Notes: generated by a model from the letters alone, not told the origin. A stretch of DNA of 60,000 nucleotides from Hydractinia symbiolongicarpus (GCF_029227915.1 NC_079878.1:23153501-23213500); one strand, 5' to 3'. Shown: positions 34,225 to 46,014, counted from the stretch's first letter. Made by a program: numbers and translations.

Positions 34225-34412
34225 AAATGTCGATTCGCCTAAAATGTCCGCGGGTTTTAAAGTTCCGAATGAATGAAAATCACAGATGGAAAAAAAACGC
34301 CTAAAACGTCCGCGGGTTTTCAAGTTCCAATGAATGAAATTTTGATATGGGAAGAAAAAAACGCCTAAAACGTCTGTGGGTTTTTAAGTTTAAACGCCTA
34401 AAACAACCACGG
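34225..34412. repeat. Tandem repeat, four units with GCCTAAAACGTCCGCGGGTT core
   Basis: Head-to-tail units of about 60-70 bp start near 34,240, 34,300, 34,362 and 34,390. They share CGCCTAAAAyGTCyGcGGGTTTT, an AAGTTCC(g)AATGAATGAAA segment and a purine run. They lie in the left part of the CAGGGGCG element and look like subterminal repeats, which transposases often bind. Confidence 0.7.
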
Positions 34413-34414
34413 GT

Positions 34415-34630
34415 ATGGTTAAATGGACGACAAGTGGATGCTTCTTTTTCAACAAGGTTCAGCTGGGTCAGGTCCAATTCCAGAAAGCAGCTCAAGTGGC
34501 TAGAATAAATCAAAGCAAATGTATGCTAGCTAAGTTAAATGAAGAAGTTTTGAATTTGGAAACCCTTTCAGATATTAAAAGGATTGGAAAAGCTGGAGGG
34601 AAGTATTGTTGCCACCTTCAAATATTTTAG
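34415..34630 (+). CDS. Unrecognised short ORF in the CAGGGGCG element
   Basis: A 71-codon frame with a plausible amphipathic C-terminal half (INQSKCMLAKLNEEVLNLET, then LSDIKRIGKAGGKYCC). No known domain. It may be one exon of a decayed element gene. There is no other coding evidence in the 0.9 kb that follows. Confidence 0.25.
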   Translation: MVKWTTSGCFFFNKVQLGQVQFQKAAQVARINQSKCMLAKLNEEVLNLETLSDIKRIGKAGGKYCCHLQIF

Positions 34631-35751
34631 TTTTTACTGCTCCTGAATTTTAGGCACCTTTATGTCAAGAACTATTCTTAAAAGTGGTAAACCACCAGAT
34701 GTTCTTACAAAACGTGTGATTTAAAAAATCTCTTTCTTATCAAAACAAAAGGTTTTAACTTGACCTCGATCAAATGGATTGTTTGTTTATTAAAGCACAA
34801 TGCTAAACGAGATAACTGAGGCAATTTATGTAAACACTGTCTTGGAGGTTAAAAAATGTTTGCAGGTGTATGTTAAGTTTGGTATAGAGTATTGCTAAGC
34901 TGCATGTGTATTAGTTGGAATTTTGTTAGTTTTTTGTTTATTGTCTTAAGGTCACAGGCTTCGTGTAGCCGTTTATGCAACTGTGTATCTCTGTGTCTGT
35001 GGAAAAGGAATAATTCTTGTAAGATAACTAAGGGACAGCTCTTTCATAAACGCAAAAGTGTAAGATAAATGTAAATAGGTCTGTAGATCCCCATTCCCTG
35101 GGGATTTACAGATAGGTAATATTCAAATGTTGTCAGTCCCTGAAATCATACACACTCGGATATGTGATCCTGTTGAGCAGGTGACGACAACAAGTTCAAA
35201 ATACTTTCTGTTCTCTAAAAATCGATGTTTACAGTATGAGATATACTTAAACGTCAAAGGATTCTACCTTGTCCCAACGTCAAATTTACGTTTAGCATAT
35301 ACTTTTCGATTTTGAGTGTCCCTCAGAACTTTGACTTTGTTGGAACTTTTAAACAGTAGATGTTATATACAACATCCCACTGCTCATTTTAAAAATTTTT
35401 AAGAACACGAGGAGATCCTTAACTTCCCCATGCTGCTTTTAATTGTGATAAAATTGCTAAAAACAAAAGAATGAAACAATACCTAATCTAAGAATAGTCC
35501 AAGTTTGTTGTATAATATTTCTTTTTTTTTGTTGAGCAATACAACATATAAAATTTTGTTTTAGGAATAGATATACAGTTGAACTCATGTAATTCGAATT
35601 CTCAAGGGACCGAGAATTTTGTTCGAATTACATGAGTTTCGAACAAGATGAGTTTTCATATTTTTGACCTAATTCGATGAAAGAAGTCTTTCCCAGGTTT
35701 ACTTTCAAACTATTTTTTGTATTTTCGAGTTAGAATAATGAAATACTAAAT

Positions 35752-36339
35752 TCATAATTTTTCGAAAAAGTCTTTGATTGTTGATTGTTTCATTTTCTGC
35801 TCTCGTTTCTTGGAAATCTCTTCGAAGATCTTCTGAATCAATGGGATGACGTTCGATGATTCGAAAAGGGTCATCTTTTTGAGAGTCTCGATTGCGTCGT
35901 CAATCTCATTTTGCGATGGGGGTGGAATTGGTTCATCATCAGGACACTCTGCACTTTCGTCGTCTGAAGAGCCGTCATCGATGACTTCTACTTCCGGATT
36001 TTTATACATATCCACGATTTCTTTGAAAGAGAATGGGCGTGATTCATTAGTAACAACGTTGAAATCTATATCAATGAACGATTCGACATCCAGATCGTCA
36101 GGTGCAATGTCAGGTCTAATCTTTCGTAATCGGTCTAGATCTTGATTCAAATCTTCTACAACATTCGTTTCATCATTTTCGTCGTCTGAATCGCTCTTGT
36201 CACTTTCCGTATCTTTGAAAGGATCGTCATTCTCATCCATAGCACCATTCCTTGCAACCTCCGAGATTCCTGATTTTCGAAAGCAATTTACGATTGTTTC
36301 ACTCGACACACTATCCCAAGCCGTCTTGAGCATTATCAT
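35752..36339 (-). pseudogene. Tigger transposase C-terminal part
   Basis: 195 codons: AWDSVSSETIVNCFRKSGI (the conserved end of the Tigger DDE domain), then a long acidic, probably disordered stretch (DENDDPFKDTESDKSDSDDE) and a C-terminal KKREQKMKQSTIKDFFEKL, which resembles a PIP/PCNA-interaction-like box (QSTIKDFF) followed by Leu. The catalytic aspartates, which should lie before AWDSV, are deleted. The reading frame is open throughout, so the deletion rather than slow decay removed activity. Confidence 0.8.
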
Positions 36340-36587
36340 GGCTTCAAGAATTGATGTTTTAGTGACGAGTTTTTGAAAGCAAGGAATATCTTCTCTTTAT
36401 TGTTCTTCCATGTTGACAAGGTGCTGCTTGGAACGGAGTACTTGATGGATGCGTCTTTATTGGACATACCATCCTCCAAGTCACGGAGAGCTTCATATTT
36501 TGTTTTAAAAAGTGAGTTCTTTATGCTTTCTTTTCCCCATCTTGTCTTGATAAGAAATGGAAGCCAAAAGCAGTGGCCGAGCTCCAA
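36336..36587 (-). pseudogene. Tigger transposase N-terminal HTH part
   Basis: 83 codons with KYEALRDLEDGMSNKDASIK and YSVPSSTLSTWKNNKEKIF, the first helix-turn-helix (CENP-B-N / pogo type) that binds the terminal repeats. The frame stops at 36,336 and overlaps by 4 bp the C-terminal part in another frame, so the internal deletion joined the two out of frame. A truncated HTH peptide could still be made and bind the ends. Confidence 0.75.
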
Positions 36588-39500
36588 TCAAATGTAAAAA
36601 ACAAACAACATTCGATTGCAAATTATCGAGTTGGTAAGCTTCAAAAACTCAAAAAATTTGAAAATTCGAATTACATGATTAAAATTTCTTGATGGGACCG
36701 GAAAATCTGATCGATTTACATGATTTTTCGATTTACATGGGTTCGAATTATAGTTTTCGAATTTATAGTTTTTATAGTTTATAGTATAATTATAGTTTTA
36801 ATTAGAGTTTTCTTGTAAGGTTTTCAAGGTAAATTCTGAGGGGACCACAGAATCTGTTCGAATTAAGTGAGTTTTCGAATTATAGGAGTTCGAATTACAT
36901 GAGTTCAACTGTATTGATGTCAGCCATGATGAACATTCTTCTGACAATGAAAATCACCATCAATTAAAGAACACAGGAGATTCTATTTATAATATTGGAA
37001 AACTGTAAAATATGATATCAAAGTAACTTGTACTCATAGAAATGATTTTCACGTAAAATGATACAAATCGAAACAAGAATTGCATGTTAAAGAACGTTCT
37101 GCTACAGACTGCAAACCATTGAAAATGTCATGTTAACTAATGCATATAAGTAGAATTTGTATATATATATGTTGCTTTTTATATGAGAATCTTCAGAATT
37201 GACCTAGTTACTAAAACTTTTTTAAAGATTTTAAAGTATTAAAATACTTTTAAACACAGTTGACAGGGGCATGCGAGGGTAAATAATATGCAGACATGTT
37301 AAATGTTTTTATGTTATTTTTCTGATTTCTAACTCTTTTCTGGCTTAAAAAACTGCTTAACTTTGTGGACATTTTTTAACAATAAAATTAATGCTTAATA
37401 GAATTTGGTGCAAAACTACACCGGTAACCTTAATATTAAACTATATTAACTTCATAAAGGGGTAACTACAATGTACTTTTTGTAGACGTTTATTATGCGT
37501 TGCTATCTTACACATGCTGCTTTTGTTTTCGCATATGCTGGTTGTTAACACAGGCTGTAATTTTCCTAACAATAATTCTACGTTGCACTGCTGTTAACTA
37601 TGTATTCCTTACATAGTCTTGTAATTTTTTGTATTATTAGCTATTAGACTTACTGCATATTTTGAAATAAAGTAACTCCCCAAATTTATACCTCGGCGAA
37701 TTATAACAAATTATATTGTAACAAATGCGTGAAACGTTAAAAAGATGCTAAGATGATACCAGTGTTAAACTACGGAGGTTAATTTTATTTATTGGGCTAT
37801 AAAGACACTTTCGTTTCTAATCTAGGAAGGATTTTTAATAACTAAAAACCTCACTTTTGGAAAGATTTTAGCTCCTTTTATAACAAAAACACAAAACGCC
37901 CGCTTTACCTCCTACAACACCACAACCCTTGATATTACTTTGCCAAAAAATCTGTCAAATTTTGCCTCACCAGAAAAAAAATCCTAGATCCGCCCCTGGT
38001 GACAACAGAGTTATTTTGATAGATGGAAAGGACATCACAAAAGCATGCAAAGAATATATTCACATCCTTGCAGAAGTTATTCGAGAGAAATGTGCTGCCA
38101 TTCTAGCTTCGAAAACTTTTATGTCACTTTTTACAGATGGGTCACACACAAGGAAAAGTGGGTCTGATAAGAAGCTTGTCATGGTCCGGGTGGAGAGAAA
38201 TGGCTTGCCTTGTTACATCCTTGCTTCATTGATGGAAATGAGCTAGTTTGGTGGAGTTGACGCCAATAGCATAAAGCTTGGAATAGACACAGTTTTTCAC
38301 GAGGGTGAAGGAAAGTTGAAGATGAAGGATGAAGAATATCATGTCAAGCTTGTGTCTGCTACGTCAGATGGGGCGAGTGTGAATACGGGACAGCATAACG
38401 GCATTCTGACACAGTTAGCATCGAATCGTGACTGGCTGCTACCGATTCATTGTAGCAACCATCGCGTTAAATTGGCCTTTAAAGCAGCTGTGAATGATTC
38501 TACCATGAAAATTTGTGATGACACTTACATCGCAATATATGTTTTGAAAAACTCGGGGAAAATAAGAAACACTGTACGCGAGGCACAAGCGATCAATCAA
38601 TCACAAGCGACGAGACTTCAAAGTTCTTTTAGAGATGTGCCCTGGTTCTTTAATAGCCTATGAAATCGCTTTATTAGAACCTGTCCATAATGAGACCAAA
38701 GCGAAGATTTCAGGGCTCCTAGCTAAGTTTAAAAACTATGAATTTTTCTGCAAGGTTGCGTCTTATCTCGATATACTCGACGCTGCTGGACCAGCCTTCT
38801 GAATTTTTAAAGAAAATAGCATAATGCCTTATGAAATGGTAGCAACCATTGAGCGGACATGCGCCGAATTAAAGAATCTAGAGGACTTGGTTTGAACTGA
38901 CGACGAACTATTGGATAGCTACATGAGTGCATTTAAAATCACCAATGAATGGAAATTACTTAAAAGAAGGTCACGGAAGAATCAAAACAGTTTGTAATCA
39001 GGAATATGTTGCAGTTTTAGTCGATGGAATGAAACCTTCTGACGCTTCGCGGGAAAACGCTGCAAGAGCTAAAAGTGAATTGGCACTAGGTTTGTCTGAT
39101 GTTCTTGAACGGAGATTCACGGAAAGCGAATCTGAAATTAATGAAGCGATGAAGTGGTATGATCCACAATATTGGGATGACCATGACGCAGATTAAAAGG
39201 TGCCTTGAAAAATTGATAGAACATTTCAAAACCCCTCTTGAAGCTTCTAATACGATATTCGACGCACGTAAAGCTTTAAGTGAATAGCGATCTTTTAGAT
39301 CTTTTGCAAAACGTAACTACAGTCAGTTTTTAGATGGCCCGAAGAAAATGTGGCAGAAAACCATGCTGTAAAAGCGGAAATAATTTCCGAACTTATGTTG
39401 CATTGTCGAGCTTTTGAATGCATATTTGGGTCTAAAAGCTGCGTTGAAAGGGCTTTCAGTGTTTTACCGTTGTTACTCTCCGATTGTAGGCTCTCTATGC

Positions 39501-39589
39501 ATCACGAAACAATGGAGGACAGCATGGTCAAAAAAAGTAACGATCGTATATGGTCAGCGAATGAAAGATGAAACAAATGAACTTTACAA

Positions 39590-42500
39590 TCAAAACTTTA
39601 AAAAGGAGAACAATTCACATCTAGATCTGTGCTTATGTCCCTCCTGCAGATATATAATAAAAGCACCAGTTTTATTAGCCACATGTCAGCATTCTCTCTG
39701 TTACAGATGTTTCATACCAACAGTTGCAGGTCAAACTTTAGAAAGTGCAAAATGTCCAAGATGTTATGCACCTGCTTCTCCTGACTTTTTTACACCTTCT
39801 AAAACAACGCAACTGATAAAAAACTTGGACCCTCTCACTGATCAGAAGCCAGAAACAGCAAAACCACGTTTACTAAGTGAGGTTTATAGTATTGACAAGG
39901 AAGATTTTGAAGAGATTTTGAGCCAGATCAGAGATTTTGAAGATGCAACTTTTCATGTTATAAAAACCAAAATGGCTAAATCTCCGTTACCTAATAGTGG
40001 AATAGAATTTATGACTGGTGGTTCAAGAGTAAGAACAATTATTTTTTGTTTTGTTTTTTATTTAGCCAGCATAATATATTGGCTAAATTTGGATAAACTT
40101 TTGTACAGTCTTCATATAAAATATTTACATTCAAATACACATAATTTAACTTTTGCATATAATTTTATACCTATATATAAATAATTTCATATCTACACAT
40201 ATATAATTCAATATCTGCACATAATTTAATATCTCACATAATTCAATATATGCACATATCTTATTTAAAAAATTTACATTTTTCTTGCAGCCCCTGGTCT
40301 TGACTTCAACACCAAGAGCTATAAAGTCTTCTGCAGTTTGGAGAAAAACTATAGAGAACAGAAGCAAGTTTATTCTTGGCCAATTAAAACTTTCAACATG
40401 TGGTACACCGATTCTATACTTAATCAAATCTCAAAAGTGGTAAAAACATTTGCAGAACATAAAAAGGAAGAAATTTTGAACAAAGCCAACATTGCAGTTC
40501 CTATCCTTTCTCCTGAAACCATGGTCGTAATAAAATTTGATCTTGGAATCCCAAGGGAAAAATTAAAGAAAATGGGCAGGTCAATTTTTTTCTATTTTTG
40601 TTTCTTTGTGTTGTGCATTTATCCAGAAAGAAACACAGATTCCTAATATTGTTAGTACTATATAACAAAAAATTTCAAGTGCAAAAATTATTTTCCAATT
40701 TCCTAAAATTATAGGTGGCTGAAATCATTAAATATTAACATTGAATCTCAGTCAAAACAAAGGAGTATAGCAAAAAAGTAGACAGGAGAAGACATTAATG
40801 TTGAAAATATGCCGTTTCAATCTCCTGTTAAAGAGGGCCATGGAAAGTTTTTATTGAATGAAGCACCATGGGGATATGTTGTAGATGTTCCAACACACAT
40901 TCTTAAGTATCTTGATGCACTCAATGAGTACGTTTGTGCATAGAAATAGTACATGTTTTAAAAAAGCTTATCTAAAAAGTTTTTTAAAATTATTGCATCT
41001 TAAAAATATAAAAATGTGAAATGATCTCAAATTAAATTATTTTTTTAGCTACTCACAATTTGTTGCAAAGAAAATCCACAACAATGAGATACATGTGAAA
41101 ATTGGGGGAGATCACGGTGGTCCTTTAAAATGTCATCCTAATTGTAAAGAAATTGTTGACAGGTTAAATTTCTCAGTTCACAATAAACTTTTTTTTAAAT
41201 ATCTCAGTGGAAATTCATAAATGCCTAAGAAACACAATTTTTTTCAACGTTTTTTTAATAATAGGGAAAGGAAAATCAGAGTATTCATGTTTGGGGATTT
41301 TGAATTCCTATGTGCAATGTATGGAATCACTAAGCTAATTAAATAATTTTCTCACATTTAATTTAATTTCTGCCACTGATAAAAGTAAATATTTTTCACT
41401 ATGTTTTTTTTCCTCTATAGGACGTCACTGCTGCCTGTTGTGTGAAATTACTTCACAAAACATGAAAATTCCAACTTCGGTGCGGGGCAACGCCAAACAA
41501 CGAACTTTTGCAACATTAAAAGCAGATTATGAGAGCTTCAAAAATGCTGGCGGTGATATAAACGTTGCCAAAAACTACAACAATGTCATTGATGAAGTTA
41601 TGTTCAACATCCCTCTTGATCAGGTTATTATTTTAAATGATCAATTAACATTCTTTGCACTGTAGAATTAAAAACAAGACATAAACTGGATAATATATTT
41701 TTAGATTTCACTTTCCTCACTGCACATATCTTTGGGCACCTATTTAAAATTTTTTAACATGTTCGAAGATAGATGTTATCTGTAAGACGTTAAAATAGCT
41801 GGCAGCATGGGTATCAATGACAAGGTGATAGATGAAGCAGGATTCAAGTATGTAGATAGTATGTAAATAAGAATACGGGATCTGGAATACGTTTTTCAGG
41901 ATTACTTGGAAAAAATTGACTTGGTTCATGAAGCACTTACCACCGATGTTTTGAAGAGCCATGAAAAGGAAGAATTACGTAACATTATTGAACCAAGATT
42001 GGAACATTTAGAAATAAAATTAAAGGAAAAGGTATAAATATTTCTACATTTATTAACTCATTTATTAAAGTACTAGTCGATAAGGCCCGTGGAAAAATCC
42101 ACTTAGGCAGGATAACAGAGAAAAACAACCGTCATTTAAATTTTGATGACGTCAGCAGAGACATGTCAGAACACAATTTTTTTTTTAGAAATGTGTATGC
42201 CTGTTGCTTTCATCGTATAGATCTTAAAACGCTGATCAAGAAAATGTATAGGATCGCGTATTTTTGACAAACGGTTGCAGAGATATTAGGGTTTGAAGGT
42301 TTTTTGATGACGTCATCAACCCGTCCATTCCGAAACGGATTCGGGGACCCAGGTTTGGGAAACTTACCCAAATTGGTCCCAGGTGTCCCTAGTTACCTAT
42401 GCAGGAGATGACGTCAGTTATTTCCATCCGTTTCCAAGTTATTTAGCCTTAAATTTAAAAGTGCAATGGAATGGCTTCACTAATCTTCATATACTTTCCT

Positions 42501-43557
42501 TTGACGTCAATATTGCTTTAACGTCAAAGTTTGCTAATTTACAGAACAAATTTTTAGGCGATATTTTATAGACTTTATCAAAGAAATTTTATCCACTTTG
42601 CAAAAGTGACAGGCAGACAGAACTGGCGTATTATTATATAGAAGAATTGTATCACTTAGTCACATTTTTACTTCCTCAACTTAGTTGAAACAGACTAATG
42701 ATTTAGAAAAGATAAGTATATTGAAGAGAAATACTGGCCCATGTGTCAAACAATTGGACGAAAAGTTGAAAGAATTGGGAGTAGAACGTCAAGCATATCA
42801 TGGCAAATCATTTGTGGGCAATGATGTCCACAAAATGCGTCAGGTAAAGTTTAACACTAGTAATATTATTAATGCATATTGTACGTGCTCTTTAGAGGAG
42901 GTAAACCACAAATTGTAGGTTCCTGTAATTTTTGTTTTAATAAAAAAATTACTTCTATATAGATACAGAATATTCTAAAGCTGTGTAACAGTATTCCGAT
43001 TTTGGTAGTGTCCTTGGGTTTTGGTGCTACAGATGTTCACATGGAGGCAATAAAGATATGCAATAACTTTAAGCTGCTCTTTGGGCACTATTAGCTATAG
43101 ACAAAACATCAAGCTTTCTCAGCTAAAGAATATACACACATATATAAAAGATGTGAAAACTAAAGTATTATATAGCCACACCATACATATTTTGATATTT
43201 CTGTAGCACAGCTTAATGTTCTTATTTTTAAACTATATTACAGATACAGCTATCAAAACACTGTTGGCCTATTTAAGATTAACCTTTCCTGATACGTCAG
43301 TAACGCCAAAGTTACATATGTTGGAGGATCACGTGGTTGATTTCATCAGGAAATGGAAAATCGGACTGGGGATGTACGGAGAACAAGAGACAGATAGTAT
43401 CCACCCAATATTTAATAACATAAGGGCAGTGTATGCAGCAGTGAGACCACATACTGCCAGACTAAAGGCTATGTTAGAGCATCATCATTTAAAAGTAAAA
43501 CCTGTAGCCAAAAGTCTCACACCACAAGTAAAAAAAAGAAAGTTTAAGAACTCTTAG
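39590..43557 (+). CDS. RING-finger transposase-like gene, multi-exon
   Basis: Exons that I can place: about 39,570-40,028 with a C3HC4 RING (CPSC-x12-CQH-x2-C-x2-C-x15-CPRC, 39,633-39,760); 40,291-40,579 (KSYKVFCSLEKNYREQKQVY); 40,715-40,926; 41,049-41,161 (VKIGGDHGG); about 41,267-41,331 (FMFGDFEFLCAMYGITK); 41,421-41,624 (RHCCLLCEITSQNMKIP); about 41,901-42,032 (coiled-coil-like); 42,685-42,843 (VERQAYHGKSF); about 42,961-43,090; 43,242-43,557 (KLHMLEDHVVDFIRKW, GMYGEQETDSIHPIFNN). Conserved Asp in GGDHGG and FGDFEF and Glu in GEQ are candidates for a DDE triad. The family is common in corals and hydras. RAG1 and some Transib relatives also join a RING to a transposase; relationship here is unproved. 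An in-frame TAG at 40,779-40,781 suggests decay. Confidence 0.6.
42073..42645 (+). repeat. CCCGTGGA-family element inserted in an intron
   Basis: Starts TACTAGTCGATAAGGCCCGT, like the copy at 26,588, and ends near GACAGGCAGACAGAACTGGC, GTATTATTATATAG. It contains one interior unit (versus three in the 26.6-27.3 kb copy) with ATAGATCTTAAAACGCTGAT and ACGTCATCAACCCG. It lies between two exons of the RING-finger gene and has no coding capacity. Confidence 0.7.
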
Positions 43558-44220
43558 TTTAGACATTTTTCTTTTTTAATTTTATATATATTTTAGCTAG
43601 TTAAGTTTTGGAATAGCAGAGTAAATAGTAAATCATGGTACTTACTAGGTAGTACGAGTGTTGTGAGTTTCTTTTCCATCATGTCATCTCAAAGTTGACC
43701 AGTCCGTGAAATAGTGCTCCATCATTATTGCCATCATTATTGCAGAGTTTCATAGCTTATTTTTTCAAAAAAATATGTAAGCAGCAAACTGTTGTTTTTC
43801 ACAGCTTATTCGAACATAAATCTGACTGTATATGTCTTCGAATGTACCATAAAAACTTTAGAATATGATAATTTAATGATTATTGTAAGATGTACAAAAC
43901 TTGGAAAAAAAAAGTTGCACAACAAAAAACGGTGTTATTTAAAAACACTTTGCTCCATGCTTCGTTTTTTCACCGCAACCGTCTTTCTGAACACACGATA
44001 AATCGTTTTGCGTCAAAGAATAAATTTTTATTATTTATGAAAGATGCTGTTGTTCAAAATCATTCAAGGGTAAAATCTGATAACCTAATTAGCTAGCGTT
44101 CCGCAACATGCCCTACCATTTTGAAATTTTGCTGAAAAAGCGAAAGTCCGCCGCTCATGCGCAGACTGACTTTCAATGCCTGAATGAACGTGTGATATGA
44201 ACAGATCAAAAAATCCTAAA
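43558..44220. other. No recognised gene
   Basis: Spacer between the RING-finger gene and the DDE fragment. ORFs at 43,792-44,001 and 43,890-44,096 are unrecognised. Confidence 0.45.
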
Positions 44221-44229
44221 TGTCCATAC

Positions 44230-44741
44230 CGGAATTAGGAAAACTTTGGCCTTGATTTAATTACTGACGATGAAAGCAAAGCAGAATTTAGATTGTTAAC
44301 AGTCAGGACCATCTGCAGACCTGGAGAGCTTCAGAGAGTTGTTTACAATGGTCTTAAAAGAGTCCATGTTTAAAATTCCAGTCAATTGCAACACCTACTG
44401 GGAAGGTCGCAAACCTTTTGGGACCAGTAGAAGGGCGACGACATGACATTGGGATGCTCGCAGATTCAAAGTTTTATCCTCAACTCCAACAGTTTGGTCA
44501 TAGAGCAAATGGGACGAACCTTAGCATACCCATGAAGACCTCAACTTCAAAACCCTTCAGACTAGTCAGAATAAATCCTGCAGCTTACAATACTGCAATG
44601 AGTAAAGTCAGGATAGGCGTTAAATGGGGTTTTGGAGACATTGCTAATTTTTTTAAATTCCCTAATTTTAAAAAGAACCCAAAACGTTGCTTATCTCTGA
44701 TTGGTACAATGTACATGATATGTGCATTTCTCTTAAATTAA
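44230..44741 (+). pseudogene. Harbinger-like DDE transposase fragment
   Basis: The frame reads YNGLKRVH, then, after a one-base shift near 44,367, CLKFQSIATPTGKVANLLGP and VEGRRHDIGMLADSKF (44,418 on), where GPVEGRRHD carries the second acidic residue of DDE_Tnp_4 transposases. Some 40 residues are deleted before YNTAMSKVRIGVKWGFGDI and FFKFPNFKKN, the segment with the third acidic position replaced (KWGFG where VEWxFG is usual). This matches the ISL2EU/Harbinger branch. The following 44,798-45,052 frame, rich in Gln, Pro and Ser, has no recognised domain and may be the end of the same gene. Confidence 0.65.
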
Positions 44742-45248
44742 ATTGTACATGTATGTATGGTTCAGAAAAGAGCTATGTCAAGTAACCATCTAATAAAGTG
44801 TTCGCAAACGCCAAATTCAACATCAATGATTCTTTCAAGTTGATAGTAGAAAGTATCAAGATATCAGTACAACAAATAAAACCACCACCTCAACAGATTT
44901 CCTCCATGAATTATAACCATCCACAGGGAACTTTGCATCAGTATCAACCAAGTAGCGCACATTCTTACCCTGTAAATTCACCATTTGCGAGCTCGAAACA
45001 ACAAAGTGAAAATTCAAAGAATGATACATACTTTTCAATGCTGCAAAATTGACTACCCTTTACATATTTGTTATGTATAGAAACTGACTGTATATCAGGT
45101 GAAACCTGCATTCCAATTTTAAGATATTGAGTATAATTCGTAAGAGAAAGACGTGTTTTTATTCTCTCTCTAAAAAATAAAAAATAAAAAACTTTATTAT
45201 AACTTTTTATAATAACACATATTATATTATATTACATAACACAATTAT

Positions 45249-45974
45249 ATGAGGATGGCACAAAAAGATGTGGTTGATATGAACGTGTCAATTTCTTTGG
45301 TTAGAAACATATTTAAAGAAATGTTTGATGAAGATAGAAAAGCACGTGAGACGAGGATTAATGAACTGGAAAAGACTTTATTGCAAATAATAAGCTCCAA
45401 CACAGTTATTATGAACCAAAGACTGGACAAGCTAAATCAAGAACTCGATGACTTAAAGGAAGAAGTTAAGCTGCTTTCCAAGGAAAAAACAGAAATTGCA
45501 GATAGTCTTCAAGTTCACTAAAACATGGTGGATGACAAACTTGAAATTTCCAAAACCCACATAAAAACTGGGGATGAAAAGCTGAAGGATTTGAAGGAAA
45601 AACTTCGTGAAATGGAGGATAGATCGCGAAGAAATAATCTCCGAATTGATGGTTTGGCAGAACATGAGAAAGGAAGTTGGGAAGATTGCAAACAGAAGGT
45701 AAAAAATCTTTTGAAACAGAAACTGAATCTGGAAAATATAATAATCGAAAGAATACACAGAGTTCGACCAATGACGGAAAAAGAAGGTCCCAGAACTATA
45801 GTGGCTAAATTGTTAAACTGGGAAGACAAGGAAGCAATATTGATGAATGCAAAGAAGCTTAAAAATACTTGTATTTATATTTATGAAGATTTCTCTGCAG
45901 CAACAAGGCTTATCAGAAAGGAGAAATGGATTGAAGTTCGAGACTTAGGGAACTTGGTAAATGTGCAATTTTAA
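45249..45974 (+). pseudogene. LINE ORF1 (coiled coil plus RNA-binding part)
   Basis: One frame with a single TAA at 45,519-45,521. First half: long amphipathic helix with heptad Leu (RINELEKTLLQIISSNTVI, LDKLNQELDDLKEEVKLL), a trimerising coiled coil. Second half: LREMEDRSRRNNLRIDGLAE, ENIIIERIHRVRP, GPRTIVAKLLNWEDKEAIL and AKKLKNTCIYIYEDFS, the L1-ORF1-like RRM/CTD signature of many invertebrate LINEs. It lies 40 bp upstream of ORF2. The protein would bind the element RNA. A stop in the hinge means this copy is probably dead. Confidence 0.8.
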
Positions 45975-46014
45975 AATATGACAAAGTATTTTCTAGGGAT
46001 TTCAAACCAAAAAC

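Larger units (their letters stand above)
35576..36911 (-). mobile_element. Internally deleted Tigger/pogo element
   Basis: Perfect terminal inverted repeats: CAGTTGAACTCATGTAATTC at the left and its exact complement at the right, with TA on each side (35,574-35,575 and 36,912-36,913), the classical mark of pogo/Tigger integration. Further subterminal copies of TTCGAATTACATGA occur at both ends. Inside, on the minus strand, are an N-terminal DNA-binding part and a C-terminal acidic part of a Tigger transposase, but the DDE catalytic core is absent. Total length is 1,336 bp against the usual 2.3-2.5 kb. It sits inside the 34,002-37,998 element. Confidence 0.92.
34002..37998. mobile_element. 4.0-kb DNA transposon with CAGGGGCG ends and 5-bp duplication
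   Basis: Left end CAGGGGCGAATCTAGG; right end, reverse complement, CAGGGGCGGATCTAGG (15 of 16). GTGAC flanks both sides (33,997-34,001 and 37,999-38,003). Removing the element and one GTGAC rejoins hAT copy B in frame as ALVKCQRDNRVILIDGKD, which proves an insertion. CAGGGGCG ends are typical of hAT-type elements, and a 5-bp duplication is known for the hAT5 group, so I favour that over Transib, which also makes 5-bp duplications. No transposase is evident inside; it contains tandem repeats, one short ORF and a Tigger insertion, so it is probably non-autonomous. Confidence 0.85.
33350..39571 (+). pseudogene. hAT transposase copy B, split by a 4-kb insertion
   Basis: N-terminal part (about 33,400-33,560) reads VIFCNPSCKGSARTAVEAYI, a Cys-containing basic start homologous to copy A. 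After the insertion at 34,002-37,998 come LIDGKDITKACKEYIHILAE, FMSLFTDGSHTRKSG (first catalytic Asp), ATSDGASVNTG (second), IHCSNHRVKLAFKAAV, DASRENAARAKSELALGL, and finally SCVERAFSVLPLLLSDCRLS with MHHETMED (39,414-39,540), the hAT C-terminal dimerisation block. Nonsense codons (TAG at 38,244-38,246; others near 38,800 and 38,895) and frameshifts have killed it. Full-length relatives of this ZNF862-like hAT group are about 700-800 residues, which fits. The RING-finger gene starts within 60 bp after its end. Confidence 0.8.

Noticed and set aside
39414-39600. Long frame 39,414-40,184 as one protein including hAT sequence
   Set aside because: Its first part is the shadow frame of the hAT dimerisation block. 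Only the portion from about 39,570 on carries the RING finger.
45453-45829. Three overlapping minus-strand ORFs rich in Phe and Ser
   Set aside because: They are antisense shadows of the LINE ORF1 coiled coil; Lys/Glu-rich coding gives Phe/Leu/Ser-rich complements.
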